A DNA stretch of 64,000 nt from Francisella orientalis FNO12 (lineage in GTDB: Bacteria; Pseudomonadota; Gammaproteobacteria; Francisellales; Francisellaceae), in assembly GCF_001042525.2 (NCBI RefSeq), contig NZ_CP011921.2:1-64000 (forward strand), written 5' to 3'. The notes under the pieces are model-generated. The model did not search any database, was not told the DNA's origin, and saw only the letters and a list, made by a program, of their open reading frames with translations. The translations under genes were made by a program, and so were the position numbers. How positions within the stretch are numbered: position 1 is the stretch's first letter; each line of letters opens with the position of its first letter. Shown here in pieces: positions 30,009 through 40,372 of the stretch.

Positions 30009-30641
30009 ATGAAAATAATGTTCTCAGCAGATGGTATGTCTAAGTCTGATTTAGAGAAAACAGTCACTGTTTCAAAGTATGTTGACTGTGTTAAAATTGG
30101 TCATATTCTGTGTTCAACGCTATCCTTTAAAGAAATTCATGAACTAGTTGGCGATAAAGATATTTTTTTGGATTTTAAGTTACACGATATTCCTAATACA
30201 GTTAAAACCGCAATTGAAAATTATTCAAAAGCAATACCAAACTTTAAATATTTCACATTTCATGGTACTGCTAGTGATGAAATGATCAAAGCTGCACTTA
30301 CAGCAGATACACAAGCAATACCATTAGCTGTGATTACTCTTAGTAGTGAAGCTAATTTTGATAAGACAGATAGTCTAGCAAAATTTGAGAGATGTGTGGA
30401 TTTAGGTGTGGAAAACTTCATATGTCATCCACATTTAGTTGTAGATGTTAGAGCAAAATTTGGGGATAAAATTAAATTATATGTACCAGGTGTGAGGCTT
30501 GAGAGTGACTTAAGTGATGATCACTTTAATGCTTTGACACCTAAAAAAGCCAAAGAGCTATGTGTTGACTATATTATAGTCGGTAGACCTCTACTTCGTG
30601 CTGATGATATTGTTGAGAAGCTAAAAGAGTTTGAGTGTTAA
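30009..30641 (+). CDS. pyrF: Orotidine 5'-phosphate decarboxylase
   Basis: Last step of UMP synthesis. 210 residues; catalytic signature DFKLHDIPNT at about 57-66 (Asp-Lys-Asp triad), phosphate-binding end PGVRLE and VGRPLLRADD. Start at ATG 30009 with GAGAA 7 bases ahead; the open frame reaches a TTG 12 bases earlier. pyrD follows after one base, so they are co-translated. Confidence 0.96.
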   Translation: MKIMFSADGMSKSDLEKTVTVSKYVDCVKIGHILCSTLSFKEIHELVGDKDIFLDFKLHDIPNTVKTAIENYSKAIPNFKYFTFHGTASDEMIKAALTADTQAIPLAVITLSSEANFDKTDSLAKFERCVDLGVENFICHPHLVVDVRAKFGDKIKLYVPGVRLESDLSDDHFNALTPKKAKELCVDYIIVGRPLLRADDIVEKLKEFEC

Positions 30642-30642
30642 G

Positions 30643-31380
30643 ATGCAAAATCAATATCTTAAAAGAATAATAATCTCGCCACCATTTGGCAAATATCTTA
30701 AATTTACCGAAACCTCTAATATTTATGGTTCTTTTACAGTTAATAGACGTTGGGGGCTTATCAAGCAAGCGATAAAAACTATTCGTAAAGTAGAAAAAAA
30801 TGCTTGGCGTAATAAGATAGGTCTACGTAATCCAGGATTGGCAAATGCAAATCCACCCAAAAGAGCTCGGGATATAATATCTCTAGCAGCATTAGAGATG
30901 TCAGACTGGCATATCTTTGCAGAGACTTTGAAGTTACCAAAGTTTGCAAATCATAAAAATATTGAGATAAATATAGGTTGTCCTAATGCTAGTATTGTTG
31001 ATTTTCCAGCTGAGTTAGCGTCTTTATTTGAAGATAGAAATATTAGTATCAAAATGCCACCAACTGTAGATCATAATGCTAAGATTAGAGAGTATCTTGC
31101 AGTAGGTATTACAACTTTTCATTTATGTAATACTATCCCTACAGCTAAGGGAGGTGTTTCAGGTTATCCATTACATGAGTATAGTTTGCCAGCTATCAAA
31201 AAAGCTAGAGAAGAGTTTGGTGATAGTATTACTATAATTGGTGGCGGAGGTGTTTACACTTTAGATGATGCTAAGAAATATATCGAGGCTGGAGCAGACC
31301 ATTTATCGCTAAGCTCTATAATGTTTAATCCTATTAGAGGTAAAAATCTAGTTAAAGAGATTAGTAGCCTTTCTTTTTAA
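30643..31380 (+). CDS. pyrD: Short class-1-like dihydroorotate dehydrogenase
   Basis: Oxidises dihydroorotate to orotate with FMN. 245 residues, much shorter than class 2 PyrD (about 336) and below class 1A (about 311). Motifs: SPPFGKYLKF, IGLRNPGLANAN, INIGCPN, ISIKMPP, LCNTI, and the FMN-phosphate region GGGGVYTLDDAKKYIEAGADHLSLSS. The Cys in NIGCPN aligns with the catalytic Cys of class 1 enzymes rather than the Ser of class 2, so the electron acceptor may be soluble (fumarate or NAD) rather than quinone. No pyrK is adjacent. ATG 30643 is one base after the pyrF stop. Confidence 0.85.
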   Translation: MQNQYLKRIIISPPFGKYLKFTETSNIYGSFTVNRRWGLIKQAIKTIRKVEKNAWRNKIGLRNPGLANANPPKRARDIISLAALEMSDWHIFAETLKLPKFANHKNIEINIGCPNASIVDFPAELASLFEDRNISIKMPPTVDHNAKIREYLAVGITTFHLCNTIPTAKGGVSGYPLHEYSLPAIKKAREEFGDSITIIGGGGVYTLDDAKKYIEAGADHLSLSSIMFNPIRGKNLVKEISSLSF

Positions 31381-32188
31381 GCAGTAGCTTATCCGTATTT
31401 TTATAAGATTGTGGTGCAAAATCTCCCATCCATTCTTTGACAGCTTTGAAATTTTCGATAAAAGTTTATTTATCACCATCCGATATTTTCTCAGCATTAG
31501 AGTTTACAAATTCAGCAATAGTTTGCTGTCTTTGCTTATCTGACATAATAATATCAGCATATAAGCCGAGACCTTGGCTAAAAGTCTACCTACGATATTT
31601 AATTCCATTTTATATACAGAACTCGCTAACTTTAGCATTTTTTGAATATCAACATTCTTGTGTTTAAGAAACAGTCCTAAACAGTACACACTAAAATGCT
31701 CAATTCCTTGGATAAACGTCATAGCTTCATCATGATCTTGGGCAGTCATTTTTTCGATACTAAAGCCAATTCTCGCTAGATCATCTATAAAGTATTGATA
31801 CTTATCTTGCTGTTTACCATCACAGACTACAATTACTTGATTTTCGGGAGAGCTAATAGTTGGACCGAAGATTGGGTGCAGACCGACAACAGGACCGTCA
31901 TAATTTGCTAACATACTATCTAGAGGCTCTTTTTTTATACTGGTATAGTCAGCTAAGATAGTACCTTCAGAAAGATAGGGTATTGTTTTTTTTGATAATT
32001 TCATCAGTTAAATATATTGGTACAGATAATATAACAATGTCTTGATTAGCAAGTTTTTGTTCGGGCGTTTGCCAATCACTTACATCAAAGATAGTTAGTG
32101 CATATTCAGGTAGGAATTTACTAAAGATATTTTGAGTCATCTGACCCATTTCACCACTACCACCAATTATACAAATTCTTTTTTGCAT
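31361..32188 (-). pseudogene. tyrA: Prephenate dehydrogenase, broken
   Basis: Monofunctional TyrA remnant for tyrosine synthesis. It starts ICIIGGSGEMGQMTQNIF (NAD fold) at 32188; a shift near 31970 moves to the frame with ADYTSIKKEPLDSM, VVGLHPIFGPTI (substrate His) and GIEHFSVYCLG; a further shift near 31590 leads to the C-terminal frame, which holds a TAA in SDGDK*TFIENF before reaching 31361. The tail overlaps the pyrD end by 20 bases. At least two frameshifts and one stop, so tyrosine cannot be made this way. Confidence 0.9.
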
Positions 32189-32190
32189 AT

Positions 32191-32628
32191 TTATACCTTA
32201 AAAGTAAAAGTTACAGGACCATCATTTGTCAAAGACACTTTCATATCAGCACCAAATATTCCAGATTGGACTTTATTATGTTTATTCTTGAATATGTCTT
32301 CAAATTCTTTGAATTTTTCTTTTGCTATCTCCGGAGGACAACCGCTACTAAAGCTTGGTCTATTACCTTTCTTTGTATCTGCAGCAAGTGTAAATTGTGG
32401 TACAAGAATTATCTCTCCATCAATATCAGCTAGAGATAGGTTCATCTTGCCTGTATCATCTTCAAATATACGATACTTGATGATTTTATCAGCCATTTTT
32501 TCGAAGTTTTGGCTAGTATCTTCTTTCTCAACACATACTAGTGCTAAGATACCTTTATTTATATCAACAACTTTTTGACCATCAACTATTACATTTGCGC
32601 AGTTTACTCTCTGTATGATACTAAGCAT
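32191..32628 (-). CDS. dtd: D-aminoacyl-tRNA deacylase
   Basis: Removes D-amino acids mischarged on tRNA. 145 residues, normal length. Hallmarks: [17 protein letters not shown] at the start, [17 protein letters not shown] (SQ-type motif variant PQFTL) and [10 protein letters not shown] (the Gly-Pro motif) at the end. Lies 2 bases upstream of the broken tyrA on the same strand, so the decay of tyrA has not affected it. Confidence 0.95.
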   Translation of the reverse strand: MLSIIQRVNCANVIVDGQKVVDINKGILALVCVEKEDTSQNFEKMADKIIKYRIFEDDTGKMNLSLADIDGEIILVPQFTLAADTKKGNRPSFSSGCPPEIAKEKFKEFEDIFKNKHNKVQSGIFGADMKVSLTNDGPVTFTFKV

Positions 32629-32720
32629 ATCAATATATTATTTTTGTTAAATCAATCCTTAAATTGTATCAAAAACAGTTGTATATTCTTACAAAAATAT
32701 TTGTTAAATAAAATTTCTAA

Positions 32721-34135
32721 ATGAAAAAAATATTTCCTCTAGTTCTTTTTGTTATTTTGTATCTTTTGATATGGGATGGGCTAACTCTTTTGATTCACTC
32801 TCCTAATAGTATTCCTCCTGATACTGTAGAAAATATTATGTGGGGTATGCATCCAAGTTTAATGTATGATAAGCATCCTGGTTTAGGAGCACTATTCCTT
32901 AGACCATTTGTATTATTTTTTTCGCCATTATTAGCGAATCTACTAGCAACATCTATCTGTATAGTAGTTACTTGGCTCTATGTATACAAGATAATGAGGC
33001 TATATTTTGAGCATAAAGAAGCTATCTTTGTTACCTTACTATCATTATTAAGCTTTTTTTATATGGGAGAATTTTTTCTTCAATATAATCAAAATATAAT
33101 ACGGCTACCATTTTGGACGGCAAGTGCTTATTTTTTATAAAAGCTATAGATACTAATAAAATAATCTATCGGCTCTTAACTGCTTTAATAGTTGCTTTAG
33201 CAGTGTATGCTAAGTTTCAAATAGCTATAGTAGCAGTAGCAATGCTGGAATATTTAATATTTAATTACAAAGTTTGTTACACTAAGAATATTTTGTTATC
33301 AGCTGTATTTGGTTTTGTATTACTAATACCAGGTATGGTTTCTTTGTATGAGCTTAATTTTATCACTATACATTATGCAGCAGCTAGAGTTGCAGAACCT
33401 AATTCTAGTATGTTCTTTAATATATGTAATGGCTTATTTGATAGTATATTTCAGCTACTTAACTTCGCTGTTGCTATAGTTATTCTTATATATTTAGCTT
33501 TTAGAAAAAATATAATAAGAATACACTCTAAACTATCCAATAACCAAAAAGCTATAATTTATATAGAAATGGTTCCATATATAATCTTTTGTTTATTGGA
33601 GATGTTTAATGGGGCATTACCAACAGAGTGGTTAGTGTGTGCGACAACATTATTTATTCCTGCTATATACATATTATTTAGACTAAAAATCTCAAATATT
33701 TCTCTATATAAAGTAGTAGTACTTGGTTTGATTGTGAATTTAATTTATTTTATTGCATTTAATATTGGTACTTTCACAAATAATAAAATAGGGCATAATA
33801 ATATTAGTAATAGTATTGCTGTAGTAGCCGATAATTTAATTAAAGATAATCACTTAGCTTACCCAGAATATGCATCAGGAAGTTGGGATTATGGACTTTA
33901 TTTGACTGTCTTTATGAGAGAGCATCCTAAGTTTGTAAGGCAATGGTATAAATTAGATTCTAAAGGTTCTATGGTTATGGTTTTCCTTGGCTGTGGTGGT
34001 GAATATGGTTATATAGATAATGATATTAAAACACTAGGCTATAATGTGATATATAAGACGTGCCAAAATGTACAATTAACAGATAAAATAAAACCTCAAG
34101 AGAAACCTTTTACGTTCTATTTTGTTGAGAAGTAG
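32721..34135 (+). pseudogene. PMT/ArnT-like membrane glycosyltransferase, frameshifted
   Basis: Polytopic GT39/GT83-type glycosyltransferase that would use a lipid-linked sugar in the inner membrane. The first frame (MKKIFPLVLFVILYLLIWDG..., motif MHPSLMYDKHPGLGALF) ends TAA at 33138; the rest continues one frame over from about 33125 (SAYFFIKAIDTNKIIYRLL...) to 34135. Adding a single T to the run at 33130 joins them exactly into a protein of about 470 residues with roughly ten membrane helices. Single slip, so could be a sequencing error, phase variation or true decay. Confidence 0.8.
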
Positions 34136-34793
34136 ACTTTCTTATATGTACCATAAAAATTATAATTATAATAATCACACATAAAATTGGTCCGAGTATA
34201 ATGGGAACCTGTTTGTCTATATGTTGACCTAAGAATCTAGAAATAAACAAGCAGATTGAAGCGCCGATGGAACCTGACATTATCAAGAAAGAAGATACTT
34301 TAGGACTTGAGTAATTAGCATTATTTATACCATAGCCTAGAAGTGTAGGGAACATCGCCGCACATCCAAATCCTAAGACTACACCACCTAATATAAATCC
34401 ATAAAGACTCTCAGCAATCAAGAATATTATAAATCCTATCAAAGTAATAAATGAACTTATCATAATATAAACAGTAGGCTTAATCCTTGTAAGTGCGAAT
34501 AGTCCTACAATCAATCTTGAAATGGCAATAATACCCCAAAATAAGCCGATAATAAGACTAACATCTGTGACTTTTGGATGCTTAGCTTCTTGTAAATATG
34601 GTGAGAACCAATACGAAACAATATATTCGATATATACATAAATCATTATCGCTAATGCAATCAGCACTACACTAAGATTTTTATAGTTATCTACAGGATA
34701 AGATAAAAGTTTATCTTTGTTTATTCTAAACTGTCTCATTAAGCTCATAGCACCTGCAAAATCTTCTTTGTCTTTGGTTTCAAATATTGACAA
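34110..34793 (-). pseudogene. C-terminal half of an MFS transporter
   Basis: About 215 codons covering the central cytosolic loop (KDKEDFAGAMSLMRQFRINKDK) and six membrane helices of a major facilitator, sugar/FucP-like in style. The N-terminal six helices are missing: immediately upstream the sequence is glycosidase (ECPDLFYLDGKYVLI), still in the same reading frame. A deletion has joined the two genes near 34790. Its end overlaps the glycosyltransferase end by 26 bases. Confidence 0.8.
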
Positions 34794-35795
34794 AATAAGA
34801 ACATATTTACCATCAAGGTAAAATAGATCTGGACATTCTAATGTTCTACCTAAGAGAGTTTTTTCTTGAAATAAGATACTATGATAATCCTAGTTTTCAT
34901 CATCATCAGATCTATACAGTACAACGCTTGGATATCCATTTGCATAAGTACCAATAACTAGGTAATAACAGTTAAATTTTTCATCAAACCACACTTTAGT
35001 ATCTCTAAAATTATAAGAACAAAAATCTGGCTTACGATTTATTACTGTTTTGGGTTTTGAGAAGTGAATACCATCTTTGCTTTTGATGAGATTTTGTTTT
35101 TCTATAAAAACATTTGGAGTGTTGTCTAAATCTTCAAAATGCTCTGTATAAGTTAGAAAAAGCGCATTATTGACAACTGTAGCACTTCCTGAGAAGGCGC
35201 CACCAATATATCTATCATTAAGATCATTTTGAGGGTAAATAGCAATAGGTAAATGTTGCCAGTGTATCATATCTTCAGATACAGCATGTCCCCAGTGTAG
35301 CATTGGTGTATGCTTACCATAAGGATAATGTTGGTAAAACATATGATATTTACCTTTGAAGTAAACTAAGCCATTCGGATCATTTAACCAAGCTTCTTTT
35401 GCAGTAAAGTGATATTGTATACGCACAGTATTTCTTATATTTTAATTATCATGAGAATGACATGACAGACATTTACCATGTTTTAGACTAAAGCAGATAC
35501 CTCCTCGCTCAAGCAAAGAATCATCATACAGCCAACCATTTTGTATACTTACATTTTGAGTATCACAAACAATTTTTAGAGTGTATTCTTTATGAGCTTC
35601 TAGTAGCCATTCAACATGATAATACTTAGTTTTTAATATGGTAGTTTGGATTGGATGACATTCTATAACCACATTGTTGTGATAGAGCTTAAATTGCCCA
35701 TGCTGATTAGTATTATAGTCAAAAGATATTACACAGTTAGTTTTGACATTCAGGCTAAAAGAATTTTCATCGAGTTTTGTTATAAGCATTTTCAA
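34790..35795 (-). pseudogene. GH32 fructosidase, truncated and interrupted
   Basis: Sucrose/fructan hydrolase remnant. One frame runs from 35795: an N-terminal beta-rich region of 117 codons, TAA at 35442-35444, then the GH32 catalytic start YHFTAKEAWLNDPNG (nucleophile Asp), HWGHAVSEDMIHW, FSGSATV, SYNFRDTKVW, then TAG at 34890-34892, then TLECPDLFYLDGKYVLI (acid/base Glu) before the join to MFS sequence near 34790. The C-terminal beta-sandwich is lost. Two nonsense codons plus deletion. Confidence 0.85.
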
Positions 35796-35937
35796 AACAG
35801 TAAAGAGGTATATAAGAAAAGTTTAAGTGACTGAATATCTATAGTCAATTTATAATCAATAAAACAAAATTATGCTTACTATTTTGCACAATGTGTTATA
35901 GATTATATTGTTATAAATTTAGTAAAGAGAATTGGTT

Positions 35938-37294
35938 TTGATAAAAGATATAAAGGTTAGACAGTTTTCAGTATCGTGGTTTATAGAGTTATGGGAGAGA
36001 TATGCTTTTTATAACAACTAGTCATATTAGTGAGTCACAAGGATATCTAATTTTTGGTATATTTGCTTCATTAATTTATATTATGCCAACCATAGGTGGA
36101 TATATATCTGATAAAGTTATCGGCATAAAAAATGCTTTAGTTATTGGAGCAATACTACTGTTATTAGGTTATGTTGTATTAGCAATGTCTAATGATCTTA
36201 AGCATATCAGTTAGGCGTTATCATTAATTATTGTTGGTAATGGTTTATTTAAGCCTGCTCCAACAGCGTTAATTTCAAAGATTTTTAATGACAATCCTGC
36301 ACAGTCACATTCAGCATTTACTCCTATTATTGCAAAATATACTAGTTATTCATATGCTTTTATAATTTGTGTTATTGGTATGATTTTAGCACTATCAAAC
36401 TACGCTTGGCGTGCAAGATTATTAAAAGATATTGAACCGGAAAATAAAAAAATAACCAATAAGACTAAAGCTTTAGTCTCATTGCAATGTTTATTACAAA
36501 TAGCTATCTGTTATGCTTTATTTCAGATGACGGATATATCTCTGTATCTGATAATAGTTGTCTGTTTATTAACTTTTTTGTACATGCTGAATGATGCAGA
36601 AAATACTTCGAGTAAAAAAGAAAAAATACTACAGATAATAGGTGTGATTTTAGTAATTGAAGCAGTTATCTATTTTATTATTTATAACCAAATGTTTTCT
36701 ACACTAGTTTTGTTTGCTAACCATAATGTAAATATTAATTTGATTGGATTTAATGTTTCTCCAGCAACTTATGCGGCACTAGATTCTTTTTGGTTAGTGG
36801 TTCTAAGTCCTATTTTGGCAATACTGTATAAGAAGAGTGTGAGTCACTTATCAATCCCTTATAAATATTCTATAGGTACAGTGATAGCTGGGTTAGCTCC
36901 ATTAACATTATACTTAGTCATTATGCTAACGCAGAAAAATGGCTTTATTGATGGTAATTGGATGATTATCTACTTCTTCTTTGAAGCATTAGCAGAATTG
37001 TTAGTTGCTGCTTTAGGTTTTTCTTTGATAGCGATTTATTTTAGAAAAGAGATAGTTACGCTAGGCATGGGCTTTTTTATGCTTGCATTAGCTTTTGGTG
37101 GTGCATTATCTGGTAAGCTAGGTTAGCTTGTAGCTATGCCAGAAGGTAAGATTGATCCTATTATGAGTTTAAATATCTATTAAAATTACTTTTTATGGCT
37201 AGGTGTAATAACTATCATTTTAGGTATCGTATATGCTTTGGTAGCTAGATTAGCTACCAGTATAGCCAAGAAGAATAACATTTCTTTAGGATAA
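35938..37294 (+). pseudogene. POT-family di/tripeptide transporter, decayed
   Basis: Proton-coupled oligopeptide transporter remnant. TTG at 35938 (AAAGAGA ahead) opens FSVSWFIELWERYAFYNN and stops at TAG 36028. The continuation shows GYISDKVIGIKNALVIGA and GNGLFKPAPTALISKIFND, both POT signature regions, with a TAG at 36212; the ExFxSFFYxxINxG segment after SAFT is deleted. From 36380 to 37126 a long open part covers the last helices (DSFWLVVLSPILAILYKK), then two more in-frame stops precede the end at 37294. Inactive. Confidence 0.85.
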
Positions 37295-37310
37295 AGAGAT
37301 AATAAGAATT

Positions 37311-38390
37311 TTACAGTCTATTTATAATCTTATCGGTAAACTCTATTGTTGAGGCTAGTTTAGTTCCTTGAGTGTATATATCTGAAGTTCTAAAGCCATC
37401 TTCAAGAGTCTTATTAATCGCACTTGTAATAGCTTCAGCTTCTGTTACTAAGACAAATGAATAAGAAAGCATTAATGATGCAGACAATATCTGTGCGATT
37501 GGATTAGCTTTACCCTGACCTTTGATATCATAAGCAAAACCACCAGAAGGCTCATATAGTCCAAAGCCATCTTTATTTAGGCTTATAGAAGGTACTAAGC
37601 CAATAGAACCAGGTAATACAGATGCTAAATTAGAAATAATATCACCAAAAAGGTTACCAGTAACCATTACATCAAATTGACTAGGATTAAGTACCATTTG
37701 CATCGCACAATTATCAACATACATATGATTAACGTTTACATTTGGATAATCTTTAGCTACTTCATTGACAATATTTCTCCATAGTCGAGATGTATCTAAG
37801 ACATTAGCCTTATCCACAGATGTAAGTCTATTTGATCGTTGGGTAGCTCTTTCAAATGCTTGCACGACAATATTTCTAATCGTATGTTCATCATACTTAG
37901 CAATATCAGTTGCACATCTTACACCATGTTCATCTGTAAAAGTTCTATGCTCACCAAAGTAGATATCTCTAGATAGCTCTCTAAAGATTTCAATATCTGC
38001 ACCATTTGCAATACGACTATCCTTTAGTGGTCAAGCTTCTTTGAGTGCTGGAAAAATCTGGCTAGGGCGGATGTTTATATTAAAACCAAAGTGTTTTCTA
38101 AGAGCTAGAATACTATTTGCCTCATAACCTTGCCATTTTTCTTCATTTTGAGCTTCAACAGGTCCACCAACAGAGCCAAAAAGTATTGCATCAGAGTTTT
38201 TACATATCTCTAAAGTTTCTTCTGGACAGTGGCTTTTATATTTATCATAAGCTGCACCACCAACTAAAGCCTCTATATAGTTAAATTTATGATTATATTT
38301 TTTAGCAATAGCATCAAGAACTTTGATTGCTGACTCCATTACTTCAGGGCCGATTCCATCACCTACTAATATAGCAATATTTTTTTCCAT
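37311..38390 (-). pseudogene. leuB: 3-isopropylmalate dehydrogenase, single TGA
   Basis: Third enzyme of leucine synthesis. ATG at 38390 with AGAGG 6 bases ahead. All 359 codons stay in one frame (NIAILVGDGIGPEVME, GSVGGP, ...IYFGEHR, YVDNCAMQMVLNP, GNLFGDIISNLAS) except for one TGA at codon 120 (38031-38033), where relatives have Ser (TCA to TGA, one base). This is the least damaged leu gene, suggesting it broke late or that the stop deserves checking. Confidence 0.9.
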
Positions 38391-38406
38391 TTTAGCCTCT
38401 TTGTGA

Positions 38407-38962
38407 TTATTCAAATTGTTTGATTATATCTAGATGCTCGACAAGATAGGTCATGTCATCAAGTCCTCTAATAAGACAATCTTTACGGAAAGGATCATAA
38501 TCAAAACTATAAATACTACCATCAGCACTAACTATTTGCTCTTGTATATCAACAGTCATACTAAAGTTTGGATTTTCTGCCTTATCACATAATTCTTTGA
38601 CAGTATCTTTGTCTAATGAGATTAACAATAAGCCATTTTTAGCAGCATTGTTGAAAAATATGTCAGAAAATGATGGCGCAATTATAACTTTGATACCCGC
38701 TTGAGTTAATGCCCAAACAGCATGCTCTCTCGATGAACCACAGCCAAAATTATCTCCAGCAATCAATATTTCAGAATTAGAATAGTCAGGGTTATTAAAA
38801 ACAAAGCTACTATCTTTTTCCTTTAAGTTATGGAATAAACTTTTGCCTTAGCCATCTTTAGTTGTTTGGGTTAGAAAGTTTGCAGGAATAATCATATCTG
38901 TATCGATATCGCTTAGCCATAAAGGAATTGCGCTAGATATTAGTTTTTTTAAAAGCTTGCAT
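38407..38962 (-). pseudogene. leuD: Isopropylmalate isomerase small subunit, broken
   Basis: ATG at 38962 reads MQAFKK, then a seventh A in the run at 38944-38950 shifts the frame; without it the sequence goes on [24 protein letters not shown], the family's start. A TAA follows at 38847-38849 (DG*GKSLF). The last 119 codons are open and contain the aconitase-swivel signature [17 protein letters not shown]. About 185 codons, slightly short of E. coli (201). It lies 16 bases before leuB. Confidence 0.9.
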
Positions 38963-38975
38963 TTCTTACGACTCC

Positions 38976-40371
38976 TTATAGTTTATCAACACTGCAAATC
39001 TTACCCATAACAGCACTAGCAGCAACTGTTTGTGGTGAAGCAAGATGAGTTATACTTCCTTTACCTTGACGACCGATGAAGTTTCTATTTGAAGTACCAA
39101 TACATCTTTGCCCTTCAGGAACTTTATCATCATTCATTGCCAAGCACATTGAGCAACTAGGCATTCTAAATTCAGCACCAGCATCAGCAAAGATCTTATC
39201 TAACCTCTCAGCTATGGTAATATTTCGTACTTGCTCTGACCCAGGCACTATATACATAATCACATTTTTAGCAACCTGTCTGCCTTTTAAAATATTAGCC
39301 ACAGCGCGCATATCTTCTATACGACCATTAGTACAGCTACCAACAAATGCCCATTGAATCTCCTTACCTAGGATATCTTCATCGGTATTAAATTTAGTAT
39401 AGTCATAAGCTTGTTGAGCTAGCTTGTGTTGATGAGTAGGTATATCCTTCAAGCTTAGAATCTTAGCTGAGATACTGATAGCATGTTGAGGGTTTATTCC
39501 CCATGTAACCATTGGCTCAAGTCCTTCAATGTCAACTTTGATAGTTTTGTCATAGTGAGCATTTTCATCACTGATGAAGCTACTCCAATATTCTACAGAT
39601 TTGTCAAAGTCATTACCTTGAGGCGCATATTTTTTTACCTTTTAGATAACTAAAAGTTTTCTCATCAGGAGAAACTAAACCGGCTCTTGCACCACATTCT
39701 ATCGATATATTACATAGTGTCATACGCTCTTCCATAGTCATATCTTTGATTGCTTGACCAACATACTCGATGACATAACCACCAGCACCACCAATACCAA
39801 TATTAGCAATTAGCTTCATAAATATCTTTAGCTGTAACTGACTTTGAGGGTTTATCGACAAACTCTACTTTCATTGTTTTAGGTCGGTATTGCAAAATAC
39901 AGTTAGTAGTAAGTACATGTCCAACTTCAGATGTTCCAACACCAAACGCTAAAGCTCCAAATGTACCATGAGTTGAAGTATGAGAGTCACCACATACAAG
40001 AGTCGAAGCAGGCAATGTGAAACCAAGCTCTGGACCTATTACATGGACAATCCCTTGATGTTGGCTTTCAAAGTCATAAAAATCAATACAAATTCTTTAA
40101 CATTACTACGCAGTTTTTCTACTTGAGCTTGAGCAACTTTATCTTTCATTTCTAGACGATTGATAGGCGATGTCGAGATACTATGATCAACGGTTGCAAT
40201 GATTGATTTTTGATTATTTATTGGAATATTTAGTTCTCTAATTCTATCGAAAGCTTGTGCAGAAGTTACTTCATGCATTAGCATTCTATCTATATATAAA
40301 ATATTTGGAAAATTAGGTATTTGTTTTACAACATGAGCATCCCAGATTTTATCAATAATATTTTTTTCCAT
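38976..40371 (-). pseudogene. leuC: Isopropylmalate isomerase large subunit, broken
   Basis: ATG at 40371, AGGAA ahead, one base after leuA. Recognisable in order: IIDKIWDAHVV, YIDRMLMHEVTSAQAFD, TVDHSIST, then after a shift near 40040 [25 protein letters not shown] (Fe-S Cys region), a shift near 39840 into [15 protein letters not shown], another near 39620, and the end with FVGSCTNGRIEDMR and SCSMCLAMN carrying the other Fe-S cysteines. At least three frameshifts in 465 codons. Confidence 0.92.
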
Positions 40372-40372
40372 T

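Noticed and set aside
35646-35834. 62-codon plus-strand frame
   Set aside because: Antisense of the GH32 N-terminal region with no start signal.
37810-37818. TTATCCACA, a perfect DnaA box
   Set aside because: Lies inside decayed leuB with no other boxes nearby; 9-base AT-rich matches are expected by chance in 64 kb.
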